Shown: piece after piece, positions 13,848 to 21,116 of the stretch
Layout of the letters: every line of letters starts with the position of its first letter
Numbering within the stretch: position 1 is the first letter of the stretch
Origin: Streptomyces sp. NRRL S-337
Lineage (GTDB): Bacteria; Actinomycetota; Actinomycetes; Streptomycetales; Streptomycetaceae
NCBI RefSeq assembly: GCF_000720175.1
Contig: NZ_JOIX01000068.1
Span: 1-39,540, forward strand
Direction of reading: 5' to 3'
Length of the DNA: 39,540 bases
Position numbers and translations under genes: made by a program
Notes under the pieces: model-generated
What the model was told of the DNA's origin: nothing
Databases searched by the model: none
The model's input: the letters and a program-made list of their open reading frames with translations, nothing else

Positions 13848-14861
13848 ATGACCGTTCGTCGCAAGGCCACCGGGATTGCGCTGGCCGGGATCGCGCCGCT
13901 GGCGCTCACCGTGCTCTCTGCGGGGCCGGCCGTCGCGCACGGTTCGATGTCGGACCCGGTCAGCCGGGTCCTGGCCTGTTACGCGGAGGGGCCGGAGAGC
14001 CCGAAGTCCGCGGCGTGCAAGGCGGCCGTGCAGGTCGGCGGGGCGCAGGCGTTCTACGACTGGAACGGGGTGCGGGACGGCAACGCCGGTGGCAGGTCCC
14101 AGCAGAAGATCCCGGACGGCAAGCTCTGCAGCGGCGGCGACGCTCAGTTCAAGGGCCTGGACCTGCCGCGTGCCGACTGGCCGGCGTCCAAGCTGCGGGC
14201 CGGTAAGCACACGTTCCGCTACAAGGCCACCGCCCCGCACAGGGGCTCCTTCGAGCTCTACCTCACCAAGCCCGGCTATGACCCGACCAAGCCGCTGAAG
14301 TGGTCGGACCTGGAGGCGAAGCCCTTCGTGAAGGTCACCGACCCGAAGCTGACCAACGGGGCGTACGTCTTCGACGGCACGGTCCCGCAGCGGTCCGGGC
14401 GGCACCTGATCTACAGCATCTGGCAGCGGTCGGACAGCCCCGAGGCGTTCTACACCTGCTCGGACGTGGTGTTCGGGAAGGACAGCGGCGGTTCCGGGAC
14501 CGCCACGGCACCCGCGCCGGCCGCCTCGGCGCCGACCGACGGCCAGATCGCGGCGGGTGCGGACAAGTCCTCGATGGACATGGGCCGACACGGTCACCAC
14601 GGTGGTGGCCACGACGTGACGGCGCCCTCGAAGGGAGGCGGTGCGCCGGCCGCGGACCGGGGTGCGGTCGCCCCGAAGGCCGCCGGCAATGCGGCGCGGA
14701 CCGACGGGGACGCCAAGCCGGTCAGCGGGCAGCGGCTGGCCGAGACCGGTGGTGACTCCGCCACCGCCCCGCTGGCCATCGGTGGTGCGGCCGTGCTGGC
14801 CACCGGTGCCGGGGTGCTGTTCGCCACCACCCGCCGCAAGGCCGCCCGCCACCACGGCTGA
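13848..14861 (+). CDS. Secreted AA10 lytic polysaccharide monooxygenase with LAETG wall-anchor signal
   Basis: 337 aa; ATG 13848 after GAAGGAG. The signal peptide ends AVA30 and exposes His31 (HGSMSDPVSR), the N-terminal ligand of the copper histidine brace; the second brace ligand is His131 (TAPH) and the axial Phe is F209 (CSDVVF). AA10 enzymes oxidatively cleave chitin or cellulose. After the catalytic domain comes an Ala/Pro/Gly linker with a His-rich patch (RHGHHGGGH, about 247-255), then LAETG at 297-301, a hydrophobic helix and a basic tail RRKAARHHG. That is the LAXTG signal of class E sortases in Streptomyces. So the enzyme is probably linked to the cell wall rather than free. A hairpin 50 nt downstream terminates it. 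Confidence 0.93.
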   Translation: MTVRRKATGIALAGIAPLALTVLSAGPAVAHGSMSDPVSRVLACYAEGPESPKSAACKAAVQVGGAQAFYDWNGVRDGNAGGRSQQKIPDGKLCSGGDAQFKGLDLPRADWPASKLRAGKHTFRYKATAPHRGSFELYLTKPGYDPTKPLKWSDLEAKPFVKVTDPKLTNGAYVFDGTVPQRSGRHLIYSIWQRSDSPEAFYTCSDVVFGKDSGGSGTATAPAPAASAPTDGQIAAGADKSSMDMGRHGHHGGGHDVTAPSKGGGAPAADRGAVAPKAAGNAARTDGDAKPVSGQRLAETGGDSATAPLAIGGAAVLATGAGVLFATTRRKAARHHG

Positions 14862-14910
14862 CACCCCAAGCCCCCACAAGCCCCCCACAGGCCCGGCGGA
14901 CGCCGGGAGT

Positions 14911-14943
14911 GCCGCCGCCCCCTCTGCATGTGGGGGCGGCGGC
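14911..14943. terminator. Terminator between LPMO and Lrp genes
   Basis: Perfect 12-bp arms, GCCGCCGCCCCC (14911-14922) and GGGGGCGGCGGC (14932-14943), with a 9-nt loop, in the gap between the convergent genes. Confidence 0.75.
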
Positions 14944-14991
14944 GCGCGTATTGGCGGCGTGCCATGCGTGCCATGTGGGCGGTGTGCCGCG

Positions 14992-15468
14992 CTACGCGCC
15001 GTTCGGGGGCAGCGGTTCGATGACGTCGTTGGCGACGTGCTGGTAGATGAACGAGCTGCGGCAGTCCACCACTTCGCGGCGTTTGAAGACCTGGTCCATC
15101 AGGAGCGCGTGCAGCCGGTCGACGTCCGGTACGGCGACGTGGACCAGGAAGTCGTCGCCGCCCGCGACGACGTAGACGCTGAGCACTTCGGGCAGCGAGG
15201 TCAGGAACTTCTTGAAGCGCTCGATGACCTCGCGGCCCAACGGGCGGATGCGGATGGCCAGGAGCGCCTGTACGGGGCGGTTGAGGGTGCGCAGGTCCAC
15301 CGTGGCGCGGTAGCCGGTGATGACGCCCCGGGCGCGCAGGGCCCGGACCCGCTCCAGACAGGTGGAGGGCGCGATGTTGAGCCTGCGGGCCAGTTCACGG
15401 TTGGTCTGCCGGGCATCGCGCTGCAGTTCGCGGACAATCGCCGAATCAATGTCGTCCATGAGGACCAT
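14992..15468 (-). CDS. Lrp/AsnC-family regulator
   Basis: 158 aa from ATG 15468 (ATG 15459 also possible; neither has a clear SD). N-terminal HTH: DDIDSAIVRELQRDARQTNR, ELARRLNIAPSTCLERVRAL, then the link RGVITGYRATVD and a RAM effector domain (LLAIRIRPLGREVIERFKKF; VLSVYVVAGGDDFLVHVAVP). Members bind amino acids and often control an adjacent transporter. Here it is divergent from a YjeH-like exporter with a perfect palindrome between them, so local control and autoregulation are likely. Starts upstream of 15478 would run through the palindrome and are less likely. Confidence 0.9.
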   Translation of the reverse strand: MVLMDDIDSAIVRELQRDARQTNRELARRLNIAPSTCLERVRALRARGVITGYRATVDLRTLNRPVQALLAIRIRPLGREVIERFKKFLTSLPEVLSVYVVAGGDDFLVHVAVPDVDRLHALLMDQVFKRREVVDCRSSFIYQHVANDVIEPLPPNGA

Positions 15469-15477
15469 GGTGGCGCA

Positions 15478-15500
15478 GCTGCCGAATTTCATTCGGCAGC
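15478..15500. promoter_or_regulatory. Perfect operator palindrome between lrp-like and exporter genes
   Basis: GCTGCCGAAT and ATTCGGCAGC arms with a 3-nt spacer (23 bp in total), 10 bp upstream of the Lrp ATG and 40 bp upstream of the exporter start. Probable Lrp-type binding site for divergent control. Confidence 0.7.
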
Positions 15501-15539
15501 AGGGTTTTTTGATCAGGCGAACGGTTACCTTCGGCGACC

Positions 15540-16832
15540 GTGACCGTACAACAGACTTCTCATTCCGCTTCGACATGCTCGGATGTACGGCGGCTGGGTA
15601 TCGGCGGTGGTACCGCGTTGTGTGCCGGTGCGGTGCTCGGCCCCGGTGTGCTGACCCTGCCGTCGCTGGCCGCCGCGGCGGCCGGTCCGGCCTCGCTCCT
15701 GGCCTGGGTGGTGCTGCTGGCCATGTGCGTCCCGGTGGCCGCCTCGTTCGCGGCGCTCGGCGCGCGGTTCCCCGACGGCGGGGGCGTCGCCACGTACGTC
15801 CACCGGGCGATCGGTCCGCGGGCCGCGGCCGTGGTGGGCTGGTGGTTCTACGGGGCGGTGCCGATCGGCGTGGTCTCGGCGGCGTGGATCGGCGGGAAGT
15901 ACGTGGCCGGCGCGGTCGGCTGGGGCGAGGCGGGTGCGGCGGGGGTCGCCGGGGTGGTGCTGGCCGGTTCGCTGGCCTCCAATGCGGTGGGGCTGCGGAT
16001 GTCGGGCCGGGTGCAGTTGCTGCTCGGTGGTCTGCTGGCGGCGGTGTTGTTGTGCGCCGTGGTGGCGGCCGCCCCTGAGGTGTCGGCCGGGAACTTCACG
16101 CCGTTCCTGCCGGGTGGCGTCTCCTCGGTGGGGTCGGCGGCCTCGGTGCTGTTCTTCGCGTTCGCCGGGTGGGAGGCGGCCAGCCATCTGGCGGGCGAAT
16201 TCGCCGATCCGGCACGGGATCTGCCGCGGGTGACGCGCCGTACGCTGGCCGTGATCACGGTGCTCTATCTGGGGCTCGCGGTGACGACGATCGGGGCGCT
16301 GGGACCGGACGCGGCCCGGACCGACACCCCGCTGACCGAGCTGCTGGCCCGCAGCGTGGGCGCCGCGGCCCGACCGGTGGCCGCCGCGGCGGCGCTCTTC
16401 CTGACCTTCGGGGCGGTCAACTCGTATCTGGCCGGGGCCTCCCGGCTCGGGGCCGCGCTCGGCCGGGACGGGGCGGCGCCGCGCTGGCTGGCCAAGGGGG
16501 GCGCGCCGGGGCAGGTGCCGCGGCGTTCGCTCGCGGTGCTGGGGGCGGCGGCCGTCGGCCTCGCCGTGGTGGCCGGCGCCGGGAACGCCGATCTTGACGT
16601 GCTGATGAGGGCCACCGCCACCTGTCTGGCGGCGGTGACCCTCGCCGGCCTGGCCGCCGCACTGGTGCTGCTGCCGCGTCGCACTCCCCTGTGGTGCGGC
16701 GTGGCCGCGAGCGCCGTGCTGACGGCCGCGGTCCTGGTCTTCTCCGGCCGGCTGCTGGTGATCCCGCTGGTCCTCGCCGGTGCGGCGCTCGGCTTCCTGA
16801 CGCTGCGCCGGGCGCGGGCACGCGGGCGGTGA
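15540..16832 (+). CDS. APC-superfamily amino-acid transporter, YjeH-like exporter
   Basis: 430 aa with about 12 hydrophobic segments; GTG start at 15540 with a weak SD. The N-terminus GAVLGPGVLTLPSLAAAAAG and ALGARFPDGGGVATYVHRAI followed by VGWWFYGAVPIG closely follow the layout of YjeH, the E. coli methionine/branched-chain amino-acid exporter. It ends in a basic cytosolic tail. Divergent from the Lrp gene. It would export hydrophobic or sulphur amino acids when intracellular levels rise. Import cannot be excluded from sequence alone. Confidence 0.88.
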   Translation: MTVQQTSHSASTCSDVRRLGIGGGTALCAGAVLGPGVLTLPSLAAAAAGPASLLAWVVLLAMCVPVAASFAALGARFPDGGGVATYVHRAIGPRAAAVVGWWFYGAVPIGVVSAAWIGGKYVAGAVGWGEAGAAGVAGVVLAGSLASNAVGLRMSGRVQLLLGGLLAAVLLCAVVAAAPEVSAGNFTPFLPGGVSSVGSAASVLFFAFAGWEAASHLAGEFADPARDLPRVTRRTLAVITVLYLGLAVTTIGALGPDAARTDTPLTELLARSVGAAARPVAAAAALFLTFGAVNSYLAGASRLGAALGRDGAAPRWLAKGGAPGQVPRRSLAVLGAAAVGLAVVAGAGNADLDVLMRATATCLAAVTLAGLAAALVLLPRRTPLWCGVAASAVLTAAVLVFSGRLLVIPLVLAGAALGFLTLRRARARGR

Positions 16833-16838
16833 GGGCGC

Positions 16839-17321
16839 TCAGCGGACGAGGCGGCGCAGCAGGCGGACGTAGCGGCTCCAGCGGGCGGGCCGGGCGACGC
16901 GGCCGGTGCAGGCGCGTTCGGCGCGGTCCAGGCTGTCCTCCAGGCACGCGTCGTGGAGCTGGCGGAAGGCCAGCGGCCAGCTGAGCCGGGCCGGGCCGCG
17001 GGCGCGCATGGCGAGGGTGTGGCGCAGCAGGGTGCGCTCGGGGCCGAGCGGGTGGACGGTGTACTCGTGGAAGCCGTCGAAGCCCCGCGGGCCGCTGAAG
17101 GTGAAGCGCACCCAGCGGCCCGGGACGTACGCGGCGACGGTGTAACGGACCGGGCCGTGGCCGCCGGCGGCTCCCGCCGCGAGCGGGCCGTCGAACACCA
17201 TCGGGGGCCAGTCGCGGCCCGGCCAGAGCCGGTCGCCGGCGCCGGACAGGCCGTCGATCAGCAGGCCGGCCTCGGCGTCGGGGACGGGCAGCACCCGCTC
17301 GTGCACGTTGTAGACACCCAT
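16839..17321 (-). CDS. SRPBCC-superfamily ligand-binding protein
   Basis: 160 aa; ATG 17321 with GGAAAGG upstream. A predicted beta-rich START-like fold: YNVHERVLPVPDAEAG at the N-terminus, PVRYTVAAYVPGRWVRFTFS and GFDGFHEYTVHPLGPERTLL in the middle, then the long C-terminal helix (LAFRQLHDACLEDSLDRAER). Such proteins bind hydrophobic ligands. It is divergent from a TetR regulator across a perfect palindrome, so it is probably its target. It ends 6 bp from the convergent exporter gene. Ligand unknown. Confidence 0.8.
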   Translation of the reverse strand: MGVYNVHERVLPVPDAEAGLLIDGLSGAGDRLWPGRDWPPMVFDGPLAAGAAGGHGPVRYTVAAYVPGRWVRFTFSGPRGFDGFHEYTVHPLGPERTLLRHTLAMRARGPARLSWPLAFRQLHDACLEDSLDRAERACTGRVARPARWSRYVRLLRRLVR

Positions 17322-17398
17322 CGGGCGGCCTTTCCGTGAGGCGTGGGGCAGGCGCCGGCTCGCGGGCAGGCGCGGGGCCGGCGCAGTGCGGAACAGTT

Positions 17399-17416
17399 TT
17401 GGAGGGCGCCCTCCAA
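17399..17416. promoter_or_regulatory. Perfect 18-bp TetR operator palindrome
   Basis: TTGGAGGGCGCCCTCCAA is fully self-complementary, 25 bp upstream of the TetR ATG. It precedes a -10-like TATTAT at 17417-17422. Confidence 0.75.
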
Positions 17417-17422
17417 TATTAT

Positions 17423-17436
17423 GGAGAGTACCCTCT
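17423..17436. promoter_or_regulatory. Second, degenerate TetR operator
   Basis: GGAGAGTACCCTCT is an imperfect copy of the core GGAGGGCGCCCTCC, centred 22 bp (about two helical turns) from the first site and overlapping the transcription start region. Confidence 0.5.
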
Positions 17437-17441
17437 AGAAC

Positions 17442-18029
17442 ATGGCCAGGCCACCCCGTTTCGACATCTCACAGCTCCTCGACGCCGCCGTACGACTGGC
17501 GGCCGAGCACGGGCCCTCGGGCGTCACCATGTCCGCGGTCGCCCAGTCCGTCGGCGCCCCCAGCGGCTCGCTGTACCACCGTTTCGCCGGCCGCCCGGCC
17601 CTCCTCGCCGAGGTGTGGCTGCGCACCGTCGAGGGCTTCCAGGAGGGCTATTTCGCGGCCCTGCGCTCAGGGGACGGGCCGCGGGCCGGGGGCCGGGCGG
17701 CCTCCCGGCACGTGGTCGCGTGGAGCCGCGCACACCCCCAGGAGGCCGCGCTGCTGCTCTACGGGGCGCACGAGTTCGGCCGGGACGACTGGCCGGAAGG
17801 CCATCTGCGCCGTGCGGACGAGGGGAACATGCGGGTCCGGGCGGCGGTGGCGGCGCTCGCGGGCGCCCTGGGGCTGCACGGCGAGCTGGGCCTGGAGCGG
17901 GTGTCGCTCGCCGTCGTCGACCTGCCGCTGTCCCTGGTGCGCCGCCATCTGCGCGGTGGGGAGCCGCTGCCCCCGCACGCCGAGGAGCTGGCCGAGCAGT
18001 GCACCGACGCCCTGCTGACCGTGGGCTGA
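17442..18029 (+). CDS. TetR-family repressor
   Basis: 195 aa from ATG 17442; no SD, so it has a short leader or is leaderless. The N-terminal HTH is textbook: DISQLLDAAVRLAAEHGPSG, VTMSAVAQSVGAPSGSLYHR, FAGRPALLAEVW. The rest is a helical ligand-binding domain with GFQEGYFAAL and REL-like helices. Two operators sit between it and the SRPBCC gene. It probably represses both divergent genes. The hairpin at 18054-18089 ends the transcript. Confidence 0.92.
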   Translation: MARPPRFDISQLLDAAVRLAAEHGPSGVTMSAVAQSVGAPSGSLYHRFAGRPALLAEVWLRTVEGFQEGYFAALRSGDGPRAGGRAASRHVVAWSRAHPQEAALLLYGAHEFGRDDWPEGHLRRADEGNMRVRAAVAALAGALGLHGELGLERVSLAVVDLPLSLVRRHLRGGEPLPPHAEELAEQCTDALLTVG

Positions 18030-18053
18030 GAGCGCGCCGCGGGGAAGGCGTAC

Positions 18054-18089
18054 GGCCCGGCCCCCGCCGCGCGGGCGGGGAGCCGGGCC
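18054..18089. terminator. Bidirectional terminator between TetR and lipase
   Basis: Arms 18054-18068 and 18074-18089 pair over 15 bp with a single one-base bulge around a 5-nt loop, in the 68-bp gap between the convergent genes. Confidence 0.75.
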
Positions 18090-18097
18090 GGCCGCCG

Positions 18098-18949
18098 TCA
18101 GCCGTTGAGGCAGGTGGTCGGGGTGGCGTGGGCCGGGTCGAGGGCGTTGGCCGTCTCGTGGAAGGCCACGGGGTCGACGGTGCCGATGGCGACGTGCTCC
18201 GAGAGGTCGATCGCGCACAGGTCCTGGAGCAGGACGTTGCGCACGTCGGGGCCGTCCAGGTAGCCGCTCCGGTAGGGCGTGACGACCTCGTCGTACCTGG
18301 TCGCGATCACGGTGTAGTGCACCCCGGGAACGGTGTCGCCGCCCGCGTTGAGGCGGTTGAGCACGTCCGAGCCGACGATCTGGTCGGTCAGCCCGGGGGT
18401 CGCCTTGCTCAGGTACTGCTTGGCTCCGGGGAAGTGGTCCAGCAGGCGGGTCAGCCCGTCGAGATCGGTGCCGTGGTTGTCGGGGGCCAGCCCGACCAGC
18501 GCGTTCACCTTGTCCGCGCCGCCGTGGAACTTCAGGTAGACGCGCGCCATCATGCCGCCCTGGGAGTGGCCGACGAGGTCGACCTTGCGTGTGCCGGTGG
18601 CGGCGAGCACCTGGTCGACGTAGGTGGCGAGCTGCCCCGCGGAGGCGTCGACCGGGCCCAGGCCGTGGAAGAGCGGTACGCCGGGGAGCTGGCCGTAGTC
18701 CAGGGAGAAGACACAGTAGCCGCGGGCCACCAAGTAGGGCGCGAGACCGAGCCAGTTGTCCACGGAGTTGCCGAGGGTGCCGTGTACCAGGACCACCGGC
18801 CGCGGGTGGACGGTGGAGGGCTTGCACGAGAAGTCGTTCCAGCCGCTGCGGACGGTGGGGGCGTCGGCGGCGGCGGGAGCGGTGGCGAAACCAAGGGCGA
18901 GGGCGAGGGCGGGCAGCAGGGTGAGCGTTCGGGACCAGCGCAGCTTCAT
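18098..18949 (-). CDS. Secreted alpha/beta-hydrolase lipase (class 2 type)
   Basis: 283 aa; ATG 18949 with AAGGAG. An N-terminal signal peptide ends near ATAPAAA. Oxyanion element VVLVHGTLG (about 52-60), nucleophile Ser129 in GHSQGG, acid Asp220 (RYDEVVTP), His252 (SEHVAI). Four Cys (42, 79, 245, 280) probably form two disulphides. The family is extracellular triacylglycerol/ester lipases of actinomycetes. No chaperone or partner gene is seen next to it. It shares a 337-bp intergenic stretch with the divergent flavoprotein gene. Confidence 0.9.
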   Translation of the reverse strand: MKLRWSRTLTLLPALALALGFATAPAAADAPTVRSGWNDFSCKPSTVHPRPVVLVHGTLGNSVDNWLGLAPYLVARGYCVFSLDYGQLPGVPLFHGLGPVDASAGQLATYVDQVLAATGTRKVDLVGHSQGGMMARVYLKFHGGADKVNALVGLAPDNHGTDLDGLTRLLDHFPGAKQYLSKATPGLTDQIVGSDVLNRLNAGGDTVPGVHYTVIATRYDEVVTPYRSGYLDGPDVRNVLLQDLCAIDLSEHVAIGTVDPVAFHETANALDPAHATPTTCLNG

Positions 18950-19286
18950 ACGGTGCTCCTTGCGAGGGGGGTGTGAGGGGGGTACGAGGGTGAGGAGACT
19001 CCGAGGTGCTCGGTGAGCCGTTCACCTGCGATCCGGATCGCAAGGGCCAACGCAGTTGACTGGCAAGTAAGTTACGGCCGGGTAAGCAAGAAGGACCAGT
19101 CGTGTGACGGTGAAGGAAAGCGCACACAACCCTCACCGGACGGACGGGGGTCGAACCTCCCGTTCCGTGCTGCCGTGCCCGCCGTGTCGGATACCTCACT
19201 CATGCGTCCCGGACGGGCCGGTTGTCAGACCCGTCGCGTACCGTCGATACCGCGTTGACCAGGCAGGTGACGGAGGGGAGACACCG
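18950..19286. other. Divergent promoter region
   Basis: No gene. It holds the lipase RBS and a perfect 12-bp palindrome CGATCCGGATCG (19029-19040), plus TTGACTGG followed by GCAAGTAAGTTACGG (from 19057), possibly promoter or activator sequence. No -10 could be assigned firmly. Confidence 0.5.
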
Positions 19287-19982
19287 ATGGAGACGACGGC
19301 GGACGGTGCGAGAACGGCGGAGGGCGCGGGACCGGCCGATCAGCCGGGACCGGCGGATCTGACGGGCATCGTGGAGATCTCGTCGGAGGCGGAGCTGCGC
19401 GAGCTGATGGGCCATCCGAATTCCCATGCCGCCAACAAGACCCGCCACCGGCTGCACGACCTCGACCGCCAGTGGCTGGCCCGCTCACCGTTCTGCCTGA
19501 TAGCCACCTCGGACGCCGAGGGCCGGTGCGACGTCTCGCCCAAGGGCGACCCGGCGGGTTTCACCCTCGTCCTGGACGACACCACCCTCGTCATCCCCGA
19601 CCGCCCCGGCAACAAGCGCATGGACGGCTTTGTGAACGTCCTCGTCAATCCGCACGTCGGGCTGAACTACGTCCTTCCGGGGCGCGGCGACACCCTGCGG
19701 ATCAACGGCCGCGCCCGGCTGCTGCGGGACGCCCCGTTCTTCGACCGGCTGGTCGTCAAGGGCAATCGCCCGCGGCTGGCGCTGCTGGTGGAGGTCGAGG
19801 AGGTTTTCTACCACTGCTCCAAGGCGTTCCTGCGCTCGGAGTTGTGGCGGCCGGAGACCTGGGAGCCGGATGCGGTGCCCTCGCGGGCGCGGATCGTCAG
19901 GGCCGTCGAGGCCCAGGACCGGTCGCTGGCGGAGCTGGAGGAGCACTACGGCCCGCGGTATACGGAGCGGCTCTACGGCTAG
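19287..19982 (+). CDS. PPOX-class FMN-dependent flavoprotein (MSMEG_1061-type)
   Basis: 231 aa; ATG 19287 after GGAGGGGAG. The split-barrel core is visible: FCLIATSDAEGRCDVSPKGD, then VLDDTTLVIPDRPGNKRMDG, NVLVNPHVGLNYVLPG, LRINGRARLLRDAP, and HCSKAFLRSELWRP. This order follows the MSMEG_1061 group of pyridoxamine-phosphate-oxidase-like proteins, which bind FMN and probably reduce small compounds. The SPKGD and GNKR residues usually contact FMN phosphate. Substrate unknown. Gap of 21 bp to the convergent translesion gene; no operon partner. Confidence 0.88.
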   Translation: METTADGARTAEGAGPADQPGPADLTGIVEISSEAELRELMGHPNSHAANKTRHRLHDLDRQWLARSPFCLIATSDAEGRCDVSPKGDPAGFTLVLDDTTLVIPDRPGNKRMDGFVNVLVNPHVGLNYVLPGRGDTLRINGRARLLRDAPFFDRLVVKGNRPRLALLVEVEEVFYHCSKAFLRSELWRPETWEPDAVPSRARIVRAVEAQDRSLAELEEHYGPRYTERLYG

Positions 19983-20003
19983 ACCGCTCCCGGCCCGTGG
20001 GGC

Positions 20004-21116
20004 TCAGTGCCGGCCGGCGCCCGGGCCGGGGGGCTTGGTGCCGTGCTTGGGCGGGGGTGTGCGGCGGGCGGCCGGGCCGAGGGTCGCCGCGGGGCGCACG
20101 GCGCCGGCGCCGAAGCGGGCCCGGGCCCGGTCGACGGCCGCCTCGATGCGGTGCGCCTTGTCGTCGGACGGGTCGAAGCTCAGCTGCCGCGCGGCGAGTT
20201 CGGCGCGGCACAGGTCCTCGGCCCGTAGCGCCACGGACCGCACCCGGGCCCGCTGCAGCCCGAGCGCGGCGTGCAGCGCATAGGCCGCCTCGGTCAGCGC
20301 GGGACCGTGGGCGGTCGGTTCGGCGAGCCGGCGGGTGCGGGTCGTCGTGGAGCGGTCGGCGTAGCGGACGGTGAGGGTCAGCGCGCGAGCCACCTGCCCG
20401 GTCGTGCGCAGCCGTGCGCCGAGGTCGTCGGCGAGCGAGAGCAGCGCCCGGCGGCGGCGGTCCGGGTCCAACTCGTCATGGGTGAAGCGGTGTTCCGCGC
20501 CCATCGAGCGGGCGACGGCATTGGGCACCACCGGCGTGGGATCGATGCCGCGGGCCCGGTCCTGGACGACCCGGCCGGTCCGGGCGCCGAGGATCCGCTG
20601 CAGGGTCCCGGGCGGTGCGGCGGCGATCCGGCCGACGCTGTCGAGTCCGTACGCGGAGAGCGCGCGGGCGGTCGCCGGGCCGACGCCGTGCAGCGCCGAG
20701 GCGGGCCGGCGGTCGAGGAAGGCGGTGACGGCTTCGGCGTCGTCGGGGACGGTCCGGATCTCGCCGGGCGCGGCGGCCTGCGCCGCCATCCGGGCGAGCA
20801 GCGGGTTGGCGGCGATCCCGATGGTGCACCGTACGCCGTGCCAGGCCAGTGCGCGCAGCCGGATCAGCTCGGCGATGCCCGCCGCGTCGCGGTCGAAGTA
20901 GCGCAGCGCACCGCGGACGTCCGCCAGTGCGGCGTCCGGCGGAAGCGCCTCGACCATCGGTGTGAACTGCGCGAGAAGGCCGAGGAGTTGCTCGAACTGC
21001 CCGGCGGCCACCGGGGTGTCGTGGGCGTTGCGGAAGCGGACGTGGAGCATGCCGGGCGGCCGCGCGGCGCCCGGAGGTCGCGGCGGCGGGGCGGGGGGAC
21101 GGGTCGTGGGGGTCAT
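20004..21116 (-). CDS. ImuB-like Y-family DNA polymerase homologue, probably inactive
   Basis: 370 aa; the ATG at 21116 overlaps the dnaE2 stop (ATGA), which decides the start. Y-family palm and little-finger organisation is visible: LHVRFRNAHD at the N-terminus, then ALADVRGALRYFDRDAAG, IGIAANPLLARMAAQAAAPG, LHGVGPATARALSAYGLDSV, and the little finger from about residue 230. The catalytic DxDxFF and SxDE of active Y polymerases are replaced by VRFRNAHD and LADVRGA, as in ImuB, which acts as adapter linking DnaE2 to the beta clamp. It forms the SOS mutasome operon with dnaE2; no ImuA' is seen in this window. Name by analogy. Confidence 0.82.
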   Translation of the reverse strand: MTPTTRPPAPPPRPPGAARPPGMLHVRFRNAHDTPVAAGQFEQLLGLLAQFTPMVEALPPDAALADVRGALRYFDRDAAGIAELIRLRALAWHGVRCTIGIAANPLLARMAAQAAAPGEIRTVPDDAEAVTAFLDRRPASALHGVGPATARALSAYGLDSVGRIAAAPPGTLQRILGARTGRVVQDRARGIDPTPVVPNAVARSMGAEHRFTHDELDPDRRRRALLSLADDLGARLRTTGQVARALTLTVRYADRSTTTRTRRLAEPTAHGPALTEAAYALHAALGLQRARVRSVALRAEDLCRAELAARQLSFDPSDDKAHRIEAAVDRARARFGAGAVRPAATLGPAARRTPPPKHGTKPPGPGAGRH

